Source: JABMQB01 sp963678235
GTDB lineage: Bacteria > Bacteroidota > Bacteroidia > Bacteroidales > Prolixibacteraceae
NCBI GenBank assembly: GCA_963678235.1
Contig: OY782766.1
Location: 1,674,001-1,738,000, forward strand
Direction of reading: 5' to 3'
Length of the DNA stretch: 64,000 nt
The notes below the pieces were generated by a model that ran no database searches, had not been told where the DNA came from, and was given only the letters and a program-made list of their open reading frames with translations. This document shows, in pieces, positions 43,505-54,232 of this stretch. A program made the position numbers and the translations under genes. The number at the start of each line of letters is the position of its first letter. The first letter of the stretch is position 1.

Positions 43505-43518
43505 CTTTGTTTTTGTTG

Positions 43519-46500
43519 TTATCGTTTTAAAGTAACTGCCATTATACCGATCACCAAATCGTTGGTTTTCGTTTCGAGCGACAAACTTTTTAATTCTTTC
43601 GTAGGATTTAATGGCAGGTCGAGCAAACTTGCTGCTCCCCCTTCTATTTTATTGGTTCCGTTTTTTCTAAGGATATCGTACGATCCTAAATGCCATTCCC
43701 CGGTTTTCAGATAAAGCCTTGGTGGTTGAACGCCATCAACTTTGAATGCATATCCATCCTGATAATAATCCTGTTCAATAGGCCACCAATTATCCGGACT
43801 AATTATGGGCAAAACATCTTTCGAACCATCTTGATAATTAACATTTAAAATCGCGTTTTCCATATTTATTTGCATGTGGTGAACCGATCCGGCCATTAAC
43901 AAATAAGCATGTGATGCTTTCCCTGATATCGGAATTTTGGCTGAATCCGGATAATTATCCCATTTGGAAGTAAATAAAATGTTTTCGGTTTCTTTACCGG
44001 GCGTATAAAAAGGGATTCCTTGTGGGGAAATTATTGTATTCTTTTCACCCGCCAGTTGGCGTAATCCGGCATCGTCAATTTCTTCCGTTTCACGGTACGA
44101 ACACCAATCGCCAATTCCCTGAACAGGAATGCACAATGTCGGGTATGGCGATCGCGGCGAGTAATATTGTTCGTTAAAAATATTGGTCACCCTTTCGTTA
44201 AAGGATTCCGTAATATCAATTTTATCAAACCTTGATTCTTCATCCGATAAAATATGCCAATTAATTATGTTTGAACTTATTTTACTTTCCCCGTAATCAA
44301 AGTTCACTACATTGCTTCCAGGCACCAGGTATTCTTTGGAAACAGTTATAAAAGATGATTGTGACCTTTTGGGTATGCTAAGTTTTTGTTCGAAACCATT
44401 CACATCTAACACTCCAGAGATACTATTGTCGGTATTATTTTGAACAGTAAATTTTATGTTTTCAGGCGATTGTTCCTCTGCAGCCTGAATAATTACCGGC
44501 TCAACAAGTTCAAAGGAAATAGGTTGCCACCAGATCATTTGCTCTTGTTTTAGCTGAACAAAGAAAGTTCGTCCACCCGTCTCTCCGCTTAACTTTGTTG
44601 AGATCGAATTATTAGAAACATTAAGATCTCTAAGAATCGTTTGTGGATCATAAATATCCAAAATTTCGGAATCATCCATTTGCAAAGAAATTATTTCACC
44701 TTGGGCATATGCTTTCATTACGGCAGGGATTGAAAGCTTGGAGTTGCCCCATTCAATTTCAATGCTGGCACCATCATTTAATGAGTCTTCTATTTCCAAC
44801 AAAGGAGTTCCAATTGAATTTACATAAATGCTGTAATTAACCTTTTTCTCATTCCATTTAATCGATTTAATTTCATCCGATTTTGCCTTTATTACAAGTT
44901 TAAGTTTGACATCTTTGCGGAATTCAGATTTAATTAGGTAATTATCCTTTTTACCATTCTTCCTAAATGAAATTTTCACATCGGGTGTTTCAAGGGATGC
45001 ATGTTCCCATTCCAACGGCCATCCTGGTTTTATGGACAGGCAATTATTTAGCATATCGGGCTGAATGCCAAATAATCCTTCAATTAAAGCGCGTGATGCC
45101 ATTCCTGTAGGATCGGCAAAATCACGGTACAGCTCACCACGAAAAGCATCGTAATACGAAAGTTGTCCAAAATTTCCGGGGCTGGAGCCAAGGAACATGT
45201 AGTCCAAAAAACACGACTTGCTAAGTTTAAACGCTTCATCATCGCGCCCCGACTGCCAATAAGCCAATGCTGTGTGTAATACCTCTGCCAAAGCCACATT
45301 GTTAATTGACCAGGTGTAGGGCATCCAGTTCGTTGTTGAAAGCGTATAATACGAATTGCTTGTAATACCTTCAGCTTCAATTGGAATTTGAGGAATGTAA
45401 CGATCAACGTATTGCGTCATTTGGTAAGCCTGAAACGGATCAGCTAAACCTTCATCAATGGAGTGATAGATAGTCCACAAGGCAGCAGAAGGATGCACCA
45501 ACTGGTTTCCCAGAAGGTCTTTATATTCGGCATACCAACCTTTATTGGGCAACCATAATTGATCATTTGCAGCATTTTTTATTTTCTCTGCTTCCGCCAG
45601 ATAAGGCGTGGGATCTTCTCCAAGAATAGCTGCCAGTTCAGCCGCATCTTTATTGGCGCGGTAATTATATGCCAAAGAATGGGCTACTCCCCCACCACTG
45701 TATTGTAAGGCATCGCTAGCCCAAATACAACAATAGGCATTGTACAAACCGTCATCATCCGGATCAAAATTACGTTTTTCCCATGCCAAATGGCGTTTTA
45801 TAACAGGCCAGCTTTCCTTTAAAAACTCCAAATCACCCGTCCAACGGAAATGAGACAGCAATTGAGCAATAAACACCAGGTTCATATCGTAATGATGCGG
45901 TTTGTTAATCTTTCCAGGGCTTCTACTAATATAACCGTCAGTAAATAATGCGGTACCGATTTCTTCTTTTTGCCTTGCCAAATGGGTTTCCGGATCGGGT
46001 ACACTTTCCCCATAAGGTGGTTCGGTATATTGAGCAGCAAAATAACCTTTAAAATGTGTTTGCGCGCGGTCATGCCATCCAAGCCAATCGGCAGCGTAGG
46101 CACCACGCCAACCATTTAAAGGCATTCGCCAGGCAATAGCCCCGTGCATAAACGATTGACCGTCCCAAACTGCATCGGCAGCGGTTGCCAGGCTTGCGCC
46201 AACTGCATTTATATATACATCGGGTGTTGCTATTTTAATTCGGCCTGCCAGTCTTACCCGGGCAGAATCGGCTTCAGCAAACAAACTTGCAAGCTCAGAG
46301 CTATTTGGACGAACTTTCGAGTCGGGATCCATCAAAAGGAAATAGTTTTCGCTCGAATTGTTCAAATTTAACTTACCGGAAATAACAGGCGCACCGGCAC
46401 TTTCAGAATTATAAAGTTTCAATGGGCTTTCCTGAAAACCTGCATCGGCAATTTTCAAAGTCGATTGAGAAGGAAATATCCCAAATATCCGCTTTTTTAA

Positions 46501-47217
46501 TTTTAAATGGGTAGCCTGAAGTTCTTCTTTTGACGGGGTATAATTATTCTCATAAACTTCGTTATCAGACAAACTACGCCCTGAACCATAATATAGATGA
46601 AAGCTATCTTCGGAAATAAAAAATTCATTGTCCAAACAATTTTCAGGTTTCAAATAAAAACTGGATTCGGGATCGGCGCCTAAATCGCCATCGCGGGAAA
46701 AGCGTTTTCCGGTCGCCCCTCCAAAAGCCCAAAATAATTCAACATTGTCCGGGATTTTTTCCGATTGTACTTTTAAAATCATTCCATCGGCATCGGGCAA
46801 TGCAAGCAGCTGCAAAAATAATTTTCCATCTTGCAAAATCGAATCCGAAATACTATATGCGATGCTCCCAGCCTGGTAACGCGTTTGAATTTTATCAGCA
46901 TTGATAAGCCATTTTGAATAGCTACCCTTCATTAATCCCAATCGGAAAGTACCACCAAGTCGCGGCATATATAGGGCAAACTCAGGCAAATCCCCCGCCT
47001 CCACACGGAACCCAGAATTTGATCCGTACAAAGCCCTGTTAAACCTAAGATTACCATTTGTTATAACAAAACCTTCCCCATCGGGCTTATAGCGCAATTC
47101 CCTGGTTTGATTATGCCACAAGCTTTTAACCTCGTTGTTCTCTTTTGTGTGATTACATGCACCAAGGAAAATAATTAATAATACTGCGAATATTCCCGCT
47201 CTTTTATATGAATACAT
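43519..47217 (-). CDS. DUF4450 domain glycosidase-like lipoprotein
   Basis: About 1232 residues from ATG at 47217 (an ATG at 47232 would add five residues). The start is chosen to give a lipoprotein signal (FAVLLIIFLGACNHTKEN); the longer frame overlaps the GH28 gene. An N-terminal beta-sandwich precedes a six-hairpin (alpha/alpha)6 region with WDGQSFMHGAIAWRMP, WRGAYAADWLGWHDRAQ and NWMPYTWSINNVALAEV, and there are C-terminal beta domains. DUF4450 proteins are common in pectin loci; the linkage cut is not known to me. Confidence 0.78.
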   Translation of the reverse strand: MYSYKRAGIFAVLLIIFLGACNHTKENNEVKSLWHNQTRELRYKPDGEGFVITNGNLRFNRALYGSNSGFRVEAGDLPEFALYMPRLGGTFRLGLMKGSYSKWLINADKIQTRYQAGSIAYSISDSILQDGKLFLQLLALPDADGMILKVQSEKIPDNVELFWAFGGATGKRFSRDGDLGADPESSFYLKPENCLDNEFFISEDSFHLYYGSGRSLSDNEVYENNYTPSKEELQATHLKLKKRIFGIFPSQSTLKIADAGFQESPLKLYNSESAGAPVISGKLNLNNSSENYFLLMDPDSKVRPNSSELASLFAEADSARVRLAGRIKIATPDVYINAVGASLATAADAVWDGQSFMHGAIAWRMPLNGWRGAYAADWLGWHDRAQTHFKGYFAAQYTEPPYGESVPDPETHLARQKEEIGTALFTDGYISRSPGKINKPHHYDMNLVFIAQLLSHFRWTGDLEFLKESWPVIKRHLAWEKRNFDPDDDGLYNAYCCIWASDALQYSGGGVAHSLAYNYRANKDAAELAAILGEDPTPYLAEAEKIKNAANDQLWLPNKGWYAEYKDLLGNQLVHPSAALWTIYHSIDEGLADPFQAYQMTQYVDRYIPQIPIEAEGITSNSYYTLSTTNWMPYTWSINNVALAEVLHTALAYWQSGRDDEAFKLSKSCFLDYMFLGSSPGNFGQLSYYDAFRGELYRDFADPTGMASRALIEGLFGIQPDMLNNCLSIKPGWPLEWEHASLETPDVKISFRKNGKKDNYLIKSEFRKDVKLKLVIKAKSDEIKSIKWNEKKVNYSIYVNSIGTPLLEIEDSLNDGASIEIEWGNSKLSIPAVMKAYAQGEIISLQMDDSEILDIYDPQTILRDLNVSNNSISTKLSGETGGRTFFVQLKQEQMIWWQPISFELVEPVIIQAAEEQSPENIKFTVQNNTDNSISGVLDVNGFEQKLSIPKRSQSSFITVSKEYLVPGSNVVNFDYGESKISSNIINWHILSDEESRFDKIDITESFNERVTNIFNEQYYSPRSPYPTLCIPVQGIGDWCSYRETEEIDDAGLRQLAGEKNTIISPQGIPFYTPGKETENILFTSKWDNYPDSAKIPISGKASHAYLLMAGSVHHMQINMENAILNVNYQDGSKDVLPIISPDNWWPIEQDYYQDGYAFKVDGVQPPRLYLKTGEWHLGSYDILRKNGTNKIEGGAASLLDLPLNPTKELKSLSLETKTNDLVIGIMAVTLKR

Positions 47218-47242
47218 CTTCCTAAAATACATTTTACCTATT

Positions 47243-49135
47243 TTATCCATCAATTTGTAAACTAAATCCGGCAGCCTTTTTCTCGATGATAGCTTGTTTC
47301 TTTTCTGCATCATATTCCCAATGATCCGCACCATAAATACTTGCAGGCTTGCTATCCCTTCTTAAAATAAGTGTATAATCGTGTTGTTTCTGCCCTTTAA
47401 CTTCAATGATTGCGCCCTTGTTTTTTATGGAAATTACAACGGGTGTATAATAAAATCCATCGCCCAAAGGCTCGTAATATTTCAATGAATCTTCCTGGTT
47501 ATGAAGGATAAGGACTTCCATTTCTTGCGAAAATTGAGTGGTATCCATGTTTTCAATCACGGTTTTGCTGGTTAAGTTAACCGGAATTATACCAACTTCA
47601 GAATAAAGAGTAAGTTTTTGGATTTGCTGCTCAATACTTTGCTCCGTTTCCTCCTTTTGACCTGAATTATCCACTGTTGAGATAATTTCAGGTTGTTGAA
47701 TATTTGAGCACTCAATTAATTCAATTGGCTTACCAGTTCCAGATCTTAGCTGAACATTTTTCATCACCCAATCACTGGCATAACTCAGTTTACCACTTTC
47801 TTCTGCCTCAACCGATACATTCTCGAAACTTATGTGATGAATGGGTTTCTCAGGATAGGCATTTGCATAAAATGCACGTTTAGCTTTCTCAACAAGAATG
47901 TCGTTAAGCCGTATATTTCGAAATTCAGGAATCCCCTTTTCCTCTGGGGTAACCCTCTCACTTAATTTTCGCCACCGATCTTTGATTTCTTCCTCTGGTA
48001 TTTCTTCAGGAATAGTACAATAACTGTATTCGGGATACCAATTTAGCTCGAAATGAAAGGGATTGGCAACATCCTTCATTTTAATATCGTGAAAATAAAT
48101 ATTTTCAATCAGCCCTCCCCTAACTTTAGCAGATTTAAACCGGATCCCGATGTTTGTACCAATGGCTTCCAAACCATAGACTTCAATATTTCGCATTCCT
48201 CCTGAAGTTTCGCTACCGAGGGTAATTAAACCATGACCGGAACGCGTGATGCAGTTACGATATACAATATTTTCAGCCGGACGATTGACGTGCAATCCAT
48301 CTGCATCTTTTCCGGCTTTAATACAAAGATTATCATCGTTGCAATCGATATCGCAATTCTCCACCAAAATATCTTTTGATGAATCGGTATCGATACCATC
48401 GGAACTGGGGCCATGCCCGCCAATATTGTTTTGCACAACAAGCCCATCCACATGAACACGATTGCTATAGGTGAGCGAAACGGTCCAGAATCCAGCCCGC
48501 TGAACGGTAAAATCTTTCAGAAGCACATCTTCCGATTTCCAAACAACCACAGGCCGAACGCGCTCACAATCGTAATCAACTGCCCAACGGATGTTCTTTT
48601 CTTTGTATTCTCCCCACATTCCTCCGCTGTATTTCGGATCACCCCAGAATTTATCCCACCAATATTTTCCATTTCCATCAACAATTCCTTTTCCGGTTAT
48701 ACGCACATTTTTTTCATCGTAAACATTAATCAATGCAGCAGGCCATTTCATTTCAATTCCGGCAATTCGTGTATCCAATCTTGGATATTCATTATTATCG
48801 TTGATTGCCTTTATTACCACACCTTCACCAATATGAAACTCGACGTTTGATTTTACAAATAAAGCCCCTGAAAGGTATGTCCCTTTTGGGAAAACCACCT
48901 TCCCGCCACCTGCGCTTGCAGCAGCATCAATGGTCTTTTGGATGGCTCCAGTGGTTAAGGTTTTTCCGTCGCCAATGGCTCCAAAATCAGCAACATTAAA
49001 TTCAGATGTTGGAGTTTTGGCAAATGATGGATTGTAGAATATTTGCTCCAGATGTTGGACCAATTCGCTTTTATCTGTTTTGCACGAAAATCCAACTACA
49101 CAAATCAATAATAACACGATAACTTTTATGTTCAT
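47243..49135 (-). CDS. GH28 polygalacturonase/rhamnogalacturonan hydrolase, lipoprotein
   Basis: About 630 residues from ATG at 49135 (signal NIKVIVLLLICVVGFSC); the longer frame runs into the next gene. A right-handed beta-helix with FNVADFGAIGDGKT, DGNGKYWWDKF, SSDGIDTDSS, CNDDNLCIKAG, SGHGLITLGS and IGIRFKS, that is, all four GH28 active-site motifs (Asp pair, GHG, R-x-K). About 150 extra C-terminal residues form an additional beta domain not usual in GH28. It hydrolyses galacturonic acid linkages in homogalacturonan or rhamnogalacturonan. Confidence 0.92.
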   Translation of the reverse strand: MNIKVIVLLLICVVGFSCKTDKSELVQHLEQIFYNPSFAKTPTSEFNVADFGAIGDGKTLTTGAIQKTIDAAASAGGGKVVFPKGTYLSGALFVKSNVEFHIGEGVVIKAINDNNEYPRLDTRIAGIEMKWPAALINVYDEKNVRITGKGIVDGNGKYWWDKFWGDPKYSGGMWGEYKEKNIRWAVDYDCERVRPVVVWKSEDVLLKDFTVQRAGFWTVSLTYSNRVHVDGLVVQNNIGGHGPSSDGIDTDSSKDILVENCDIDCNDDNLCIKAGKDADGLHVNRPAENIVYRNCITRSGHGLITLGSETSGGMRNIEVYGLEAIGTNIGIRFKSAKVRGGLIENIYFHDIKMKDVANPFHFELNWYPEYSYCTIPEEIPEEEIKDRWRKLSERVTPEEKGIPEFRNIRLNDILVEKAKRAFYANAYPEKPIHHISFENVSVEAEESGKLSYASDWVMKNVQLRSGTGKPIELIECSNIQQPEIISTVDNSGQKEETEQSIEQQIQKLTLYSEVGIIPVNLTSKTVIENMDTTQFSQEMEVLILHNQEDSLKYYEPLGDGFYYTPVVISIKNKGAIIEVKGQKQHDYTLILRRDSKPASIYGADHWEYDAEKKQAIIEKKAAGFSLQIDG

Positions 49136-49224
49136 AGCAATTAGAAATTTCATATATTTTGGCAGCGCTCCAATTCTTGAATTGCTAACCCATTTTATAC
49201 GTCCCATCTTTGTTTTGATTGGAA

Positions 49225-51363
49225 TTAAAATACCGGAGAAATATTTTCCCATTTAACGTTCCACTTACCATCTTTTGGGAAGCCCGGATTTTCAATTGTA
49301 CACCCTTCATAGCCGGCACACATCATTCCAATAGTTGTTAAAAAACCACCGTTGCCTGGCAAATAAATACGCAAACGTTCGCTTTGGTAATTATGCCCGT
49401 TTTTCAAATAGGTGTTCTTTTGTACATCCTTTAAAAGGAATTCCAAAGCCATTTCCGGTTCGCCCAACCGGGTTGCCGACATAGCTGCCATCGGATAATC
49501 CCATCCCCAGGTGGACGGCCAATCCCAACGTTCGGCAATCACATGCATTGTTTTACGCATCACTTCCGGGTCAAGCTTATCCCAATCAGGTAAAATTCCA
49601 TATGCGCCAAGCACCACAGGATGATCTTCCATAAGTTCATGGTTTGTGTATGACTCGGTAGCACCCTGAATGCCCAAGTAAACACCATCAGCCTGATCTG
49701 GTGCAGCCAATTTTAAGCGCACATCTTCCCACTTCTCATCCTTATCCATATTTAAACGTTCTTTCCATTTTTGGGCGGTGCTTAAACCCCAATACCAATA
49801 GGCTAATTCATAAGGCGGATTTGTTGTTGTTTCACGAGCCCAATGCTCCTGAGCCGGGATTAATGGCGGGGCAAGGTCATAACGTTTTAGTTCTTCGTTC
49901 CAAACCGGAAAATCGCCCATAAAATCAGCGGTTTCAAATACTAAATCTTTGTATTTGTCCAATGTTTCCTGTACCGGGTTTTGCTGGTACATTTGTTCTG
50001 CCATCCAAATATAATGGGGCTGTTGCCAAACCAGATATGAGCCCACAGATGACGGGGAATTTTGATGGTCGGGTCCCAACATTTTTTGCCAACGTACGCC
50101 TTTGTAGCCTTGGTCAATGGCAGTTTGTCTTGCTTCCCCAGCCATCTTCTGGTAAAATTCCAACTGTTTTCCCATTAACTGAGGACGTTGCCATTGCGGA
50201 AAATGAGCAATATGCCACCAGGTCATTTCCAAATGGTATTTGCCAAACCAACTGTTGTAAGTTAACCCTGTTTCCTGTGGTGGAAGCGATCCTGAACTTT
50301 GTATTTTGGTTAGATATTGAGACAAAATGGTACGGCGTTCCAGTTCTTTGGCACGCGGATCGGTACATTCCGAAAAATCAACTACACCACCAACTTCCCA
50401 GAAGTTGTTCCATGCTATTTCATTGTTCGTTTTAGTTTCGGTAAAACCTGGCAATTGAGATTCGCTTATTTCAGGTGCAAACAAACAACTAAATTCCAAT
50501 GATTCCGATTCATTTGGTTGAAGGACATAATTGTGCTCAGCAGCTTTTTGCATTGAAGCATTTCCTTTCCAGCTAATTGCCACCTGATAGGCATCCTGAT
50601 CTAAAGTACGGTTCACAAGCACCTTATTTTCTGAAATTTCTTCCAATACAGATTGATGCTTATCAGGAGAATTAAAATCACCACCCATGTGCACATGGGC
50701 CGCAATTGCTGCCGGGAATTTCCACTCAACAGCCAATTGGTTTGTAGCCAATAAAGGTGAATTAATTTTTGCTGATATCATATCTTTATCTTGATGACAA
50801 TATACTTCCACACTAACCGGCTGACCTTCGAATTCGAATTCGCTACTAATTTTTCCGGTCCACATATCCAGACTGTGTTTTGCATTTTTAATATCTTCCA
50901 AAACAGCCTTTTCTCCATCCGATTTGGTGAGGACAAATCCGATGATACCCAAATGCATTCGATGTGGGTTTTCCCTAAAATAATTACAGGCAGCATTCGC
51001 CCGTTCCGTAGTAGTTAATTGATGGCGATAAGGAACTTTTCGCCCTTGCACATCAAAATATTTCAAGGTTTCGCTACGATCAAAGCCTTCGGTATTGGGA
51101 TTACTGTGCCAGCCCCAATTGGATTGTGTGCCCAGTGGTACCCCGTTTTCATATTCTTTGTAGAATGTTTGCAAACCGGTGAGGTCGGTTGTAAATGCAA
51201 ATTCTCCATTCCCAACAGATAAGGTGGCAAGAGGATCAAATTCCTGAACCAATACATTGTTTCGGGTTACGAGTGCTTTTCTGTCAATTTTATTAGCCTT
51301 TTCAGTAGATTGACACGAAGAGAATAAAGCCAAAATTAGAATTCCTAAAATTTTAGTTCTCAT
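49225..51363 (-). CDS. GH65/GH95-like (alpha/alpha)6-barrel glycosidase lipoprotein
   Basis: 712 residues with a lipoprotein signal (LILALFSSCQSTEK). The N-terminal beta domain has LATLSVGNGEFAFTTDLTGL; the helical barrel has WFGKYHLEMTWWHIAHFPQW, GVRWQKMLGPDHQNSP and, late, PSTWGWDYPMAAMSATRLGE. This pattern belongs to the clan of GH65/GH95-like proteins often left as hypothetical in annotation. Substrate unknown; the context suggests an alpha-linked pectic side-chain residue. Confidence 0.7.
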   Translation of the reverse strand: MRTKILGILILALFSSCQSTEKANKIDRKALVTRNNVLVQEFDPLATLSVGNGEFAFTTDLTGLQTFYKEYENGVPLGTQSNWGWHSNPNTEGFDRSETLKYFDVQGRKVPYRHQLTTTERANAACNYFRENPHRMHLGIIGFVLTKSDGEKAVLEDIKNAKHSLDMWTGKISSEFEFEGQPVSVEVYCHQDKDMISAKINSPLLATNQLAVEWKFPAAIAAHVHMGGDFNSPDKHQSVLEEISENKVLVNRTLDQDAYQVAISWKGNASMQKAAEHNYVLQPNESESLEFSCLFAPEISESQLPGFTETKTNNEIAWNNFWEVGGVVDFSECTDPRAKELERRTILSQYLTKIQSSGSLPPQETGLTYNSWFGKYHLEMTWWHIAHFPQWQRPQLMGKQLEFYQKMAGEARQTAIDQGYKGVRWQKMLGPDHQNSPSSVGSYLVWQQPHYIWMAEQMYQQNPVQETLDKYKDLVFETADFMGDFPVWNEELKRYDLAPPLIPAQEHWARETTTNPPYELAYWYWGLSTAQKWKERLNMDKDEKWEDVRLKLAAPDQADGVYLGIQGATESYTNHELMEDHPVVLGAYGILPDWDKLDPEVMRKTMHVIAERWDWPSTWGWDYPMAAMSATRLGEPEMALEFLLKDVQKNTYLKNGHNYQSERLRIYLPGNGGFLTTIGMMCAGYEGCTIENPGFPKDGKWNVKWENISPVF

Positions 51364-51368
51364 ATGAT

Positions 51369-54197
51369 TTAATTTATTACTAAGTTTTTTAACGGGGTGA
51401 ATGTAACAGGTCCCAACAATCCAGACTCAAGTGGTTGCCAGTGTGCGGCGGTAAATAAACCATCTTTCCCGAGGTTTTCACGCAAATGGGCTGAAAAATT
51501 AATATTGTAGAATTTTTTGTAATTGACGCCCCGCTTGTCCATATCGATCATGCGGTTAGCCATTAGGTTTGTAACCTGTATTTCCAGATTATTTTCTTCC
51601 TTTAGCAAAGTTGTATCAATATTTACTTTATATGCTGGACCGAGCAAGGTTGCCAATTTCTCTCCATTCAAATAAACAACTGCCGATTCACATACTTTTC
51701 CCAAATCAAGTTGATATGTTTTAGCCTCGCCCACAGGTTTTTGAAATGTGCCTTTATAACTGGCTGTCCCAGAGAAAACCTCTAATTCTGGTGATTTCTG
51801 TGTCCAGGAAGTTAAATCAGATGTTGGATAGGTTTCGGGTATGGAAGGTCCTCCTTTAATAAAAGACACTTCCCAACTATTTATCAAATCCTTTTTATCT
51901 GCTGAGTAATCCCACAAGGGGTAATTGTCCACATCAACTTTGGAGTCATAAAGTTGAAGAATCAATGTTTCTCCTGCCTGCAACTGTGTATATACTTCTA
52001 ATTTCGAACCTTGTTGTTTTTCAATTAAAGCTTTTCCGAAAGTACCATTCATTGGGTTAAACCAAACGGCACTTTTCCCGGTAGTATTCAAAGTAATATT
52101 TTGATCGATAATCTGGTCACCCCAATTTGAAATAAAATAACAAGTTCCCTCATTTCTTTGAACACGATTGTACCACAATCCCAATTCAGTAAGTTCTTCT
52201 GGATAAACATTTACCTGTGCCAGCAAATCCTTTACATCATCGCCAACCAACATTTTCCCGTTCCCAATATCCAAACCATCATTTTCGATGGATGAGACTA
52301 AGCTTTTAAAGTTAGCTTGTCTTTCTTCCAAATTTGCCAAGCCAGGAACATCCCCGGGGAGATGATTCTCAAAAACAACATTTGCCCCTGATTTAGCAAG
52401 TTCCGTTAATTTTTGCATGGTTTCCAATGGAATATACGAGCAAGCCGGAACCAATATGGTTTTATAATCGGCACCCGGAGCTTTCAATACGTTTTGTTCA
52501 ACAGAAAGTTTTTTGATTTGCCGATCAGAAATATAATCGAAACTATAGCCTTTGGCAAGCAGCATTTCACTGATTTCTTTAGTAAGGTTCTCCACCTGTT
52601 TTCCGAAGTGAGGAAGCATGCTCCTCCCCTTTTCCGACCAGGTATCGTAAATCGGGAAATAGACCAAAATATCGTTATTAGGAGTTGAGTTTTGCATAAA
52701 CGACTGGCAGTTTGTCACATAATTGTTCAAAGACTTCAAATCGTCCCAAAACGGATTGGTTGGGGCAAAATGCACTGCTGCATAAAACATCCATCCAGGC
52801 CACTCATCATTTTGGGGTGAGTATGGCGTTCCATGATATACAATGTGGTTTACGCCATTTGCCAAATAGCGGTCAAAGTTTTGTTTTGCATTGGAAAGGC
52901 TGGCAAGGAAATGTTCGTTGAGCCAGGTCGCGGCTTCACAGGCAATCAATGGTTTTCCTGACACGTGACCTGCCGAAGTTGCCATTTTCAGGCGCATTGG
53001 GTTGACCCCTTCTGTTTCCGGAATGTCACTGGCTTCGTACAAATCAAGAATATTGGCCGGCGACCCATGTGCCTGGTTGCGGATTTGAGCCCCATGGATT
53101 TTAGCCCAATCAGCCCAAACTATGGTAAATCGATGCAATAGCAAGTCAGAAATCGTTTCACGGAAATCGCACAAAACTCGATTGTTTTTATCTTCTGTAT
53201 CGTCCCCGAACAATGCAGGCAAATATTGCTTTAAGTCATACCCTCTTCTTTCCTGAAACTCCTTAAAAAATAGTGGTGTCCAATTGGACTCACCACGCGC
53301 ATCATCCACTTCGTAGGAATCGTTAAAGAAAGCCCTTAATCCTGACAAATCCATTCCTTCAGACTGCTCATCAAAAACCTGCAAGAATTTCTTTGCTGCT
53401 TTTTCTGAGAAATGGTCTATTACATTTCCTTCTCCTCCAGTTCCGGCACGTTCAACCATTTTGCCATGCCATCCCTGGAATACAGCATACAAATTCCACT
53501 CCCCCTCAGGTGCCGTCCAGTTTAATGTTCCATTTTTGCTAACATTCTCTGTTAAATCAATGGTTTGTCCATCGTTGGAATATGCTATTAGAGCCTGCAA
53601 CGGAAGTGCTTTTTCAAACCTCACCTGATCAAGTGCCAATTCCTGAAGGTTTGTATTGCTGCTGATCGGAAATTTGACTTCAGAAATATCAACCCGGTGC
53701 CCCACTGCCCTTACCGACGGTTGCTGAATAAACTCAACTTTTTCCTGTAGCTTTTGACCTCCTCTGAGGCTATACTGTTTATATTTAACATTTTTACATG
53801 CATCTTCTGCCTGAATCCAGGGACCACCAAATGGCCAACCCGAAGCATTTGCCAAATCAATTCCCAAACCAATCCGTTTACCTTCATTTAACGTATGCTG
53901 GAATACATCCATCCATTCGGAAGACTGAAAACTAATGGATAGGTCTTCTTTACCTTTCACATCGTAAATTGGTGTAATTTCAACACCTCCAAATCCTGCA
54001 TTCTTAAGTTCCTCCATGTTGGCTGTCAGTTCAGCAGGATTAACGGCACTACCATGCCACCACCACCGTGTCCAGGGCTGCGTTTCAATACTCTTTTCTG
54101 GCCAGTTTACAGTATGCGTTTTCTGACAAGAATTTACTCCTAAAAATACCGGTATTAGAAGTGTTAGGATTATTATAAGTTGTTGATTAGTTTTCAT
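51369..54197 (-). CDS. GH106 alpha-L-rhamnosidase, lipoprotein
   Basis: 942 residues with a lipoprotein signal (LLIPVFLGVNSCQKT). The GH106 opening TQPWTRWWWHGSAVNPAEL at about residues 40-58, NLEELKNAGFGGVEI-like sequence (MEELKNAGFGGVEI), ASGWPFGGPWI, and SDIPETEGVNPMRLKMATSA are family landmarks; C-terminal beta-sandwiches follow. It releases terminal L-rhamnose from rhamnogalacturonan. Five bases separate it from the GH65/95-like gene, showing one operon. Confidence 0.9.
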   Translation of the reverse strand: MKTNQQLIIILTLLIPVFLGVNSCQKTHTVNWPEKSIETQPWTRWWWHGSAVNPAELTANMEELKNAGFGGVEITPIYDVKGKEDLSISFQSSEWMDVFQHTLNEGKRIGLGIDLANASGWPFGGPWIQAEDACKNVKYKQYSLRGGQKLQEKVEFIQQPSVRAVGHRVDISEVKFPISSNTNLQELALDQVRFEKALPLQALIAYSNDGQTIDLTENVSKNGTLNWTAPEGEWNLYAVFQGWHGKMVERAGTGGEGNVIDHFSEKAAKKFLQVFDEQSEGMDLSGLRAFFNDSYEVDDARGESNWTPLFFKEFQERRGYDLKQYLPALFGDDTEDKNNRVLCDFRETISDLLLHRFTIVWADWAKIHGAQIRNQAHGSPANILDLYEASDIPETEGVNPMRLKMATSAGHVSGKPLIACEAATWLNEHFLASLSNAKQNFDRYLANGVNHIVYHGTPYSPQNDEWPGWMFYAAVHFAPTNPFWDDLKSLNNYVTNCQSFMQNSTPNNDILVYFPIYDTWSEKGRSMLPHFGKQVENLTKEISEMLLAKGYSFDYISDRQIKKLSVEQNVLKAPGADYKTILVPACSYIPLETMQKLTELAKSGANVVFENHLPGDVPGLANLEERQANFKSLVSSIENDGLDIGNGKMLVGDDVKDLLAQVNVYPEELTELGLWYNRVQRNEGTCYFISNWGDQIIDQNITLNTTGKSAVWFNPMNGTFGKALIEKQQGSKLEVYTQLQAGETLILQLYDSKVDVDNYPLWDYSADKKDLINSWEVSFIKGGPSIPETYPTSDLTSWTQKSPELEVFSGTASYKGTFQKPVGEAKTYQLDLGKVCESAVVYLNGEKLATLLGPAYKVNIDTTLLKEENNLEIQVTNLMANRMIDMDKRGVNYKKFYNINFSAHLRENLGKDGLFTAAHWQPLESGLLGPVTFTPLKNLVIN

Positions 54198-54232
54198 TCG
54201 ATTTGATTTATTGTTTGAAATAATTGTTCAAG

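Noticed and set aside
43519..43714. Open frame antisense to the DUF4450 C-terminus
   Set aside because: It has no family resemblance and is fully covered by the conserved minus-strand gene.
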